Source: Spirochaetota bacterium (GTDB lineage: Bacteria > Spirochaetota > Leptospiria > Turneriellales > Turneriellaceae). From it: a stretch of 7,261 nt of DNA. Shown piece by piece: positions 1-4,648 of the stretch (positions are counted from its first letter, which is position 1; every line of letters starts with the position of its first letter). The notes beneath the pieces are model-generated. The model had not been told where the DNA came from, ran no database searches, and was given only the letters and a program-made list of their open reading frames with translations. Where the stretch lies: positions 1 through 7,261 of the forward strand of contig JAKQXK010000278.1 of the NCBI GenBank assembly GCA_029561505.1, in the 5' to 3' direction. The position numbers and the translations under genes were made by a program.

Positions 1-512
1 GGATGCGGATAGTCAATGAAATACGAGACCTGAAAGTCGGGCGCAGGCATGGCTACAAGATATCGCTCACCGTCAGTCACTGAAAGCGGACGCGTCACCA
101 CCAGTGGCTTTACCTTCTCAGCATAGTGGTGCAGTTCGAGCGCCTGCAGGCAGCGGATGAATGGCCCTGCGCTGCCGTCGGCAATCGGGATTTCGGTGCC
201 GCCTTCGACCTCAATGGCTACATCGGTGATGCCGAGCACGAACAGCGCATAAAGCAGATGCTCAACCGTCTGCAGCTGCATTTGCCCGGGGGTATCGCCG
301 CCGAGCGTGACAGCAAGCGAGGTATCGATGACATTTTCGAGCGAGGCGCGCACCGCCGAGCGGTCATCGCGGCTGCCGCCGTGCCTGAAAAAGACAATGC
401 CTTCGCCGCAATCTGCGGGATAAAACGTGAGGCGCGTCATTTCACCCGAATGCAGGCCGACACCTTCGTAAACGCCGGGTTGTTTGACGGTCGTGCGAAA
501 GGGCCTCGGCAT
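1..512 (-). CDS. lpxC: UDP-3-O-acyl-N-acetylglucosamine deacetylase (LpxC), 3' part missing
   Basis: LpxC removes the acetyl group from UDP-3-O-acyl-GlcNAc, the committed step of lipid A synthesis, in the cytoplasm using a catalytic zinc. Translating the minus strand from the ATG at 512-510 gives 170 residues that stay open to the left edge. Seen: GVGLHSG at about residues 17-23, TVEHLLYAL at 82-90 (Glu84 and His85 match the E. coli Glu78 base and His79 zinc ligand), and EIPIADGSAGPF at 107-118, a hallmark of the family. The last visible residues, FIDYPH, match the start of the second domain. Family members are about 300 residues, so roughly 130, including the other two zinc ligands, lie outside the window. 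The ATG overlaps the TAA stop of the upstream CDF gene by one base and has no strong Shine-Dalgarno, which suggests translational coupling. Identity is very secure. Confidence 0.95.
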   Translation of the reverse strand, partial: MPRPFRTTVKQPGVYEGVGLHSGEMTRLTFYPADCGEGIVFFRHGGSRDDRSAVRASLENVIDTSLAVTLGGDTPGQMQLQTVEHLLYALFVLGITDVAIEVEGGTEIPIADGSAGPFIRCLQALELHHYAEKVKPLVVTRPLSVTDGERYLVAMPAPDFQVSYFIDYPH

Positions 513-1453
513 TATTTCTTGCGGCCCCGCTTCGCAGCTGTGGCCTTCTCTTGCGTCGAAATATCGGGTTCAAAAAAGATAAAACGCACTGTGCTGAATT
601 CTGCCCTAATAGCCTTTTCAACCGCGTTGATGTCGCTCACGAGCTTCTGCGCCGAAGACGGCCATTTGCGAAAGCGCACTTTCAGTGCCAGCACGATATC
701 ATGCCCGTGGTGCTGGGTAATCAGATTCAGAATTTCGAGATGGGGGTATTTTGCAGCAATAAACTCTCTGAATGCGGACTTAAAGTCATCGTCGGCGCTT
801 TCGCCAATGATAAGACTTTTGATCTCGAGCGTGATCATGACTGCGATCGTGATCAGCAGCAGCCCGATGGCGATACTGCCCACAGCGTCATAAACAGGGT
901 TACCCGTAAGATAGGCGAGTAAGACGAATAACAGGGCGATTGCAAGCCCCAAGAGCGCGGCAATGTCTTCGCCGATCACGACCATCAGCTCGCTCTGCCG
1001 GGTATCGCGAAACCAGCGGTAGAGCGAACGGTTGGCGCGCGCAGGTCTGATTTCTTTGAGCGCTCCCATGAGCGAGAAAGACTCGAGCACAACCCCGATG
1101 GTCAGCACCAGAATGGCGACCCAGGGGTACTGCAGCTGCTGTGGCGCGGCCAGCTTATGAATGCCTTCATAGGCTGAGAACACCCCACCCACCGAAAAAA
1201 GCAGCAGCGCGACCATAAATGACCAGAAATATGAGACCTTGCCATAACCGAGCGGATGCAGTGCGCTCGCCGGTGCCTGCGCCTTTTTCATGCCGATAAG
1301 CAGTAAAATCTGGTTACCGCAGTCAGCGAATGAGTGAATGGCTTCGGCGGTCATCGAAGTTGAAGCCGTAATCACTGCGGCGATGGTCTTGGTCAGCGCG
1401 ATGCCGGTATTTGCGGCAAGCGCATAGTAGATTGCTTTTGTACCTGAAGCCAT
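512..1453 (-). CDS. Cation diffusion facilitator (CDF) family metal transporter, ZnT9-like variant
   Basis: A 313-residue inner-membrane protein of the CDF family, whose members export Zn2+, Mn2+, Fe2+ or related divalent cations by proton antiport. About six membrane helices are visible (roughly 8-29, 35-55, 74-95, 110-131, 157-182, 187-209), followed by a cytoplasmic domain of about 80 residues and a basic Lys/Arg tail. Family signs: HSFAD at 40-44 (metal-site residues of helix 2), HPLGYGK at 66-72 in the loop, YDAVGSIAIG at 188-197, and IGES at 216-219. Helix 5 has GEDIAALLG at 161-169, the Glu-Asp form seen in ZnT9/SLC30A9-like members rather than the HxxxD of FieF, so the metal specificity cannot be read by analogy with FieF. 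Length is normal for the family. The stop codon overlaps the lpxC start, so the two are probably one transcript. Family assignment is firm; the substrate is unknown. Confidence 0.92.
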   Translation of the reverse strand: MASGTKAIYYALAANTGIALTKTIAAVITASTSMTAEAIHSFADCGNQILLLIGMKKAQAPASALHPLGYGKVSYFWSFMVALLLFSVGGVFSAYEGIHKLAAPQQLQYPWVAILVLTIGVVLESFSLMGALKEIRPARANRSLYRWFRDTRQSELMVVIGEDIAALLGLAIALLFVLLAYLTGNPVYDAVGSIAIGLLLITIAVMITLEIKSLIIGESADDDFKSAFREFIAAKYPHLEILNLITQHHGHDIVLALKVRFRKWPSSAQKLVSDINAVEKAIRAEFSTVRFIFFEPDISTQEKATAAKRGRKK

Positions 1454-1524
1454 ATAACCCGAGTCTGAGAAAACAAAAATCTGAATGACATCGCGGCAAC
1501 GATTTATGCGAAGTCGGTTAGCAC
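1454..1524. promoter_or_regulatory. Divergent intergenic region between the CDF-lpxC unit and the methyltransferase unit
   Basis: This 71-base gap separates two genes that point away from each other, so it should carry promoters for both. I found no convincing -35/-10 pair with normal spacing on either strand. The plus strand has ATGACA at 1485-1490 and TTTATG at 1503-1508, but only 12 bases apart. Neither start codon has a strong Shine-Dalgarno; the CDF gene has only a GGG about 6 bases before its ATG. The regulatory role is inferred from gene layout alone. Confidence 0.4.
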
Positions 1525-2202
1525 ATGCGCGCCTTTTTAATCAAATATGGTCTGCTGATTCTGATCTGCTCAGCAAATTGCCAGAAACCTGCCGAGCCGG
1601 CACCTGCTGCCGACAAGGCTGCGCAAGAAGCCGAGCGCATCGCGTTGATTCTCGAATCGCCCGACAGGCAGAGCTGGCAAATGCCCGAAAAGGTGATCGA
1701 AGAGCTGAGACTCAAAAATGGCGACACGGTAGCCGATATCGGTGCGGGTACGGGTTATTTCGCCCGCCGTATCGCTGAGAAAGTTGCCCCGAAAGGGCAC
1801 TCGATTGGCTTCGATGTGAACCCGGCGATGGTCGATTACATGCTACGCGACGCCGCCGCGCGCGACATGAAAGACAATTATCGCGCCGAACTCATTCAGT
1901 CGCGCAACCCGGTGCTGCAGAAAGATTATTACGACCTGATCTTCTTTTGCAATACCTACCAGCACATCGAAAACCGGGTAGCCTATTTCAAAACGCTCGC
2001 ACAAAGCCTGAAGCGCAAAGGGCGAATTGTTATTATCGACTTTGCCAAGCTCGAAAAAGCCGACGAAGAATCTGGTGAGGTTCCCGCGAATCTGGTCGAT
2101 AAGAATACTGTGAAGCGGGAATTCAAAAAAGCCGGCTTTCGGCTTAAACGCGACCTGTCATTTCTGCCGTCGCAGTTTTTTCTCGAGTTCACGCGGAGCT
2201 AA
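1525..2202 (+). CDS. Class I SAM-dependent methyltransferase with N-terminal lipoprotein-like signal
   Basis: The 225-residue product has two parts. Residues 1-19 look like an export signal: a basic start (MRAFLIK), a hydrophobic stretch (YGLLILI) and SANC, with Cys19 as candidate lipidation site; Asn before the Cys is outside the strict lipobox but allowed in relaxed spirochaetal forms. An Ala/Pro/Lys-rich linker (about 20-40) leads to a Rossmann-fold methyltransferase: SPDRQSWQMP at 45-54, glycine-rich SAM motif VADIGAGTGYF at 69-79, acidic loop GFDVNP at 95-100, DLIFFCNTYQHI at 137-148, and GRIVIIDF at 166-173. Similar proteins with a DRxxWQ segment and a signal sequence are known in many diderm bacteria, but their substrate is not established to my knowledge. 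The ATG at 1525 is chosen because it supplies the signal; there is no clear ribosome site. The next gene starts one base after the stop. Fold is secure; location and substrate are not. Confidence 0.88.
   Translation: MRAFLIKYGLLILICSANCQKPAEPAPAADKAAQEAERIALILESPDRQSWQMPEKVIEELRLKNGDTVADIGAGTGYFARRIAEKVAPKGHSIGFDVNPAMVDYMLRDAAARDMKDNYRAELIQSRNPVLQKDYYDLIFFCNTYQHIENRVAYFKTLAQSLKRKGRIVIIDFAKLEKADEESGEVPANLVDKNTVKREFKKAGFRLKRDLSFLPSQFFLEFTRS
2195..2198 (+). promoter_or_regulatory. Ribosome binding site (GGAG) for the Cys-rich gene
   Basis: GGAG lies five bases before the ATG at 2204, inside the last codons of the methyltransferase gene. It is one of the clearest Shine-Dalgarno matches in the window. 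It supports the ATG at 2204 over the next in-frame ATG at 2213, and means the small gene can be translated as part of the same message. Confidence 0.55.
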
Positions 2203-2203
2203 A

Positions 2204-2470
2204 ATGCTGAACATGGTAACCCGGCTGCTCAAAGCAAAGCCGAACACAGTCTGCGGCGAATGCGCAGCGCGCGAGAAGTATACTCTGCTGAACGCGGCTG
2301 TCGATACTCTGCGCGGCGACTATGCCACTGACGCAGTGCGTGAAGAGCGTATGGCCGTCTGCAAAACCTGTGAATACCTGGTGCTGGGTTCTAACTGTAA
2401 ACTCTGTGGCTGCTTTGTGCACCTGAAAACCCGGTACGCAGCTGCCTCGTGCGATATCCATCGCTGGTAG
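2204..2470 (+). CDS. Small cysteine-rich protein, probable metal-binding (zinc-ribbon-like)
   Basis: An 88-residue protein with eight cysteines: a CxxC at 17-20, a CxxC at 53-56, a CxxCxC at 65-70 and a single Cys83. Histidines at 73 and 86 could also bind metal. The C-terminal half (CKTCEYLV... CKLCGCFV..K.....SC....W) recalls a small, widespread group of bacterial and phage proteins with a C-x2-C, CxLCGC, final-Cys and terminal Trp pattern; I know no function for it. It has no signal peptide or membrane helix, so it should be cytoplasmic. It begins one base after the methyltransferase stop and behind a GGAG ribosome site, so the two are almost certainly co-translated. A zinc or iron-sulfur role is inferred only from Cys spacing. 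It ends eight bases from the convergent biotin ligase gene. Confidence 0.85.
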   Translation: MLNMVTRLLKAKPNTVCGECAAREKYTLLNAAVDTLRGDYATDAVREERMAVCKTCEYLVLGSNCKLCGCFVHLKTRYAAASCDIHRW

Positions 2471-2478
2471 AAAAGCTT

Positions 2479-3162
2479 TCAGGGCGCCATGTCGAGCGTC
2501 ACTGGGCCTTCGGGCGCCAGGCAAAGTGCACGCCCGTCTTCAAGTAACGATTGAAACTGCAGCGGAGCTTCGGCGATCTCGCTGCGCTTTACAAAAGGCC
2601 ACGCGACTGAGTTATAGCGGCGAATAAAATTCTGATCGATAACGGGCAGCGTCTCGCCTAACATGGCGCGCACTTCTTTCCAGATTTGTAGCCAGAGTCT
2701 GTTGATGCGGGTGTGCTTGCCGGTTGCGAGCGCCAGCGAGGTGGCGACGCCGGTTAATTCGGGGGGAAAATCCTCATTATTGACGTTCACCCCAATGCCG
2801 ACGACCGCAACATGAGGATAGCTCACGTTCAGAGTCACGAGTACACCCGCGAGTTTTTGCCCCTGCGACACGATATCGTTCGGCCAGCGCACTTTCACGT
2901 CTGCATAACGGCAAAGCACCTGATAGAGCGCCAGGCCCACGCGCGCCGAAATAACGCCTGGCTGAATTTTGCTTACCGGCACGACCATCGAGAATGCGAG
3001 GTTGTGATCGGGTTTTCCCGAAAACCAGGTGCGGTTAAGCCGGCCCCTGCCCGCGGTCTGCAAACGGGCACGCACGGTATGCCAGGGGCGCAAAGCCTCG
3101 AGCCGTGCTGTAACCCAGTTGCTCGTCGAGTCAACCTCGGGTAAGATTGTAAACCGGCGCAC
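2479..3162 (-). CDS. birA: Biotin--[acetyl-CoA-carboxylase] ligase, catalytic form without DNA-binding domain
   Basis: Biotin-protein ligase activates biotin with ATP and attaches it to the carrier lysine of biotin-dependent carboxylases, in the cytoplasm. The 227-residue sequence contains DSTS at 11-14, QTAGRGRLNRTW at 35-46 (the biotinyl-AMP binding loop), VRWPNDI at 91-97, KLAGVL at 103-108 (Lys103 matching E. coli Lys183) and GIGVNV at 122-127, followed by a short C-terminal beta domain. The N-terminal winged-helix domain of E. coli BirA (about 60-80 residues) is absent, so this should be a monofunctional ligase and not a repressor. The start is GTG at 3162-3160, three bases after the TGA of the small membrane protein, and no better start precedes it; the two genes are likely cotranscribed. 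It converges on the Cys-rich gene with eight bases between them and no visible hairpin terminator. Function is secure; the symbol follows the family. Confidence 0.93.
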   Translation of the reverse strand: MRRFTILPEVDSTSNWVTARLEALRPWHTVRARLQTAGRGRLNRTWFSGKPDHNLAFSMVVPVSKIQPGVISARVGLALYQVLCRYADVKVRWPNDIVSQGQKLAGVLVTLNVSYPHVAVVGIGVNVNNEDFPPELTGVATSLALATGKHTRINRLWLQIWKEVRAMLGETLPVIDQNFIRRYNSVAWPFVKRSEIAEAPLQFQSLLEDGRALCLAPEGPVTLDMAP

Positions 3163-3165
3163 GCG

Positions 3166-3510
3166 TCAGTCGGCGAGGTCTTGCTTTTCCCACAGCAGGT
3201 AGCGGGCGAAGAAATAATAGAACAACAACGGAAACAGAACGACAAAGAATGAGTGGTCGGTCGACCAGGCAAAAACAGCGACCGTAATGCATGTCAGAGC
3301 GAAAAAAACCGCAAAGCTGGCGAACCAGCGACGATAAATGTGCGAGAGTGCGGCAGGTACGTCGCCAAGCGACACGAGTTTAACAAACCCCCGCCAGGCA
3401 AGTTCACGGGGTTTTGACCTGTGTACCTGAAGCGAAAGATAAACGAACGCGGCAAGAGCCACGGCGTTCACCACTATACAGGCGAGTTTAAGCAAAGACA
3501 GAGATTGCAT
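3166..3510 (-). CDS. Small membrane protein of unknown function, about three membrane helices
   Basis: I do not recognise this family. From the ATG at 3510-3508 the product has 114 residues with hydrophobic stretches at about 6-28, 61-82 and 86-105, a basic connecting segment (VHRSKPRELAWR, about 29-40) and a charged tail ending WEKQDLAD. An upstream in-frame TTG at 3552 would add 14 polar residues (128 in all); the ATG is preferred because the protein then begins with a normal short polar start before the first helix. Neither start has a clear ribosome site. The TGA is three bases from the GTG of the biotin ligase, so the genes are probably in one operon, but nothing in the sequence ties the protein to biotin. 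It is too short and lacks the motifs of a biotin transporter such as BioY. Confidence 0.7.
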   Translation of the reverse strand: MQSLSLLKLACIVVNAVALAAFVYLSLQVHRSKPRELAWRGFVKLVSLGDVPAALSHIYRRWFASFAVFFALTCITVAVFAWSTDHSFFVVLFPLLFYYFFARYLLWEKQDLAD

Positions 3511-3620
3511 CGGTCGACTAGATTCTGTGCGTGAATTGACCCGAAAAGCCAATTTAGAGGCGGTGGCAGGCGCTGCTGCAATTTACTTTGACAGGCCATT
3601 TTCAATATCGAGTTTGCAGC
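3511..3620. promoter_or_regulatory. Divergent intergenic region between the membrane protein-birA unit and the exbB-exbD unit
   Basis: This 110-base gap lies between divergently read genes and should hold both promoters. On the plus strand there is a perfect -35-like TTGACA at 3588-3593, but 17 bases on is AGTTTG, a poor -10 just before the start codon. On the minus strand TTGCAG (3581-3576) and TCTAAA (3558-3553) are 17 bases apart, a weak candidate promoter for the ATG at 3510; if real, transcription would begin near 3546 and rule out the TTG at 3552 as a start. Assignment rests mainly on layout. Confidence 0.4.
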
Positions 3621-4241
3621 ATGACCAATTTCAACACGTATCTGGCGCAGGGTATTGGCTCTCTGCCCAGTTCGCTGGTGTCGATCATTCTGATTCTGAT
3701 CTCGATACTGACGGTTACCGTCGCGCTTGAGCGTGGCTACATACTTTTTCGCGCCAACGTTACGCTCGACCCAGAACAGGGCCGAGAGCTGATTCGCCTC
3801 ATCACCGCTAAAAAATACGATGCCGCGCTCGAATTCTGCAGCGGCAAGCTGCACCCGGGTTATCGCGCCGTTGCCCGCGTGCTCGAAGGCCGCCAAATTC
3901 ACCCCGACCTCTTAAGTTTCGCGCGCGAAGTCATCTTTGAAGAGCAGGTAGGGCTTGAACGCTTCACCTCTTTTCTCGGGACAACAACTACCCTCGCCCC
4001 GATGCTGGGTCTTCTTGGTACCGTAACCGGCATGATTAAGGCCTTCAGCGCATTTGCCAAAGCTGCGCAGCGGGCCGACCAGCTCACGATTGGTATACAC
4101 GAAGCGCTGATCACGACGACCCTCGGTCTCATGATCGCGATTCCCGCACTTGTTATGTTTAACTATTACGTAAAGCGTACGAACCAGCTCATGGACGAGT
4201 GCGAGATGCTCGTCGAGCGCGCCGTCAAAGAACTCAATTAA
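3621..4241 (+). CDS. exbB: MotA/TolQ/ExbB family proton channel protein
   Basis: ExbB/TolQ proteins form a pentameric inner-membrane collar that, with ExbD/TolR, uses the proton gradient to drive a partner protein. From the ATG at 3621 there are 206 residues, three membrane helices (about 19-43, 118-142, 163-185) and a cytoplasmic loop between the first two, the normal ExbB/TolQ topology. The family signature is clear: LAPMLGLLGTVTGMIKAF at 125-142 and HEALITTTLGLMIAIPALV at 160-178. A TTG at 3588 would add 11 residues, but it falls on a TTGACA box and adds nothing family-like, so ATG is preferred. The ExbD gene starts one base after the stop. There is no long cytoplasmic tail of the kind seen in ZorA. 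Whether it serves TonB-, Tol- or other work cannot be told from the sequence; the symbol is a family label. Confidence 0.9.
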   Translation: MTNFNTYLAQGIGSLPSSLVSIILILISILTVTVALERGYILFRANVTLDPEQGRELIRLITAKKYDAALEFCSGKLHPGYRAVARVLEGRQIHPDLLSFAREVIFEEQVGLERFTSFLGTTTTLAPMLGLLGTVTGMIKAFSAFAKAAQRADQLTIGIHEALITTTLGLMIAIPALVMFNYYVKRTNQLMDECEMLVERAVKELN

Positions 4242-4242
4242 A

Positions 4243-4641
4243 ATGGTACGCTCGCGCACAAGACTCAGCCTCAGAACGGGCATCGAGCTTGCCCCGTTTG
4301 TTGATATTCTGTTCTTGCTCGTGACTTACTTTCTCATGAACGCGACACTGGCGAACAACCCTGCCATCAAGATTGAACTGCCAAAATCTGACTCGTCGCA
4401 GGCTGCCGAAACGCAGCCCCTAATCGTGCTCATCAATCAGGATAACCAGATATTCGTGAACGACAAAAACGTACCGCTCAAAGAGCTCGGTAAAACGGTG
4501 AACGACCTGATAAAAGACAAAGATAAAGATCAGGTCATCATTCGCGGCGACAAACGTTCTTCTTATCAGATGATCATTTCGGTCATGGACGAGCTGAACA
4601 AATCGGGCGTAACCCGCTTTAACCTCGCGACCGACCGCTAA
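4243..4641 (+). CDS. exbD: ExbD/TolR family biopolymer transport protein
   Basis: A 132-residue inner-membrane protein with a short basic cytoplasmic N-terminus, one membrane helix (about 16-33) and a periplasmic domain to the end, as in ExbD and TolR. IELAPFVDILFLLVTYFLM at 14-32 carries the essential membrane aspartate (Asp21, matching Asp25 of E. coli ExbD), which relays protons inside the ExbB collar. The periplasmic part, from about 35, has the usual segments: IELPKS, PLIVLINQDNQIFVNDKNV, then DQVIIRGDKRSSYQMIISVMD written here in two overlapping blocks (about 96-115), and a final short strand. Length is normal. It begins one base after the upstream stop and ends seven bases before the 688-residue gene, so all three should be one transcript. 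No gene for TonB, TolA or a Pal-type partner is seen in the window. Confidence 0.9.
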   Translation: MVRSRTRLSLRTGIELAPFVDILFLLVTYFLMNATLANNPAIKIELPKSDSSQAAETQPLIVLINQDNQIFVNDKNVPLKELGKTVNDLIKDKDKDQVIIRGDKRSSYQMIISVMDELNKSGVTRFNLATDR

Positions 4642-4648
4642 GCAGCGC

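Noticed and set aside
828..860. Repeated GATCGTGATCA-like words
   Set aside because: They fall inside a membrane helix of the CDF gene and reflect repeated Ile/Met/Thr codons, not an operator or repeat element.
126..893. Long plus-strand reading frame of 255 codons opposite lpxC and the CDF gene
   Set aside because: Its translation shows no family motif and lies antisense to two strongly recognised genes, so it is a shadow frame.
1550..1570. The words CTGATTCTGATCT here and near 3687-3700 as a shared repeat
   Set aside because: Both encode Leu/Ile runs of membrane segments; the short match is explained by codon use.
2471..2482. AAAGCTTT palindrome in the gap between the Cys-rich gene and birA
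   Set aside because: Eight bases with no loop cannot form a terminator hairpin, and no other sign of a binding site is present.
2189..2524. Minus-strand frame of 111 codons opposite the Cys-rich gene
   Set aside because: The plus strand here has a good ribosome site and a conserved-looking cysteine pattern; the minus frame has low-complexity, motif-free content and overlaps birA.
3588..3593. Perfect TTGACA -35 box for the exbB unit
   Set aside because: No usable -10 box is found 16-18 bases downstream; the sequence there is AGTTTG next to the start codon, so it may be chance.
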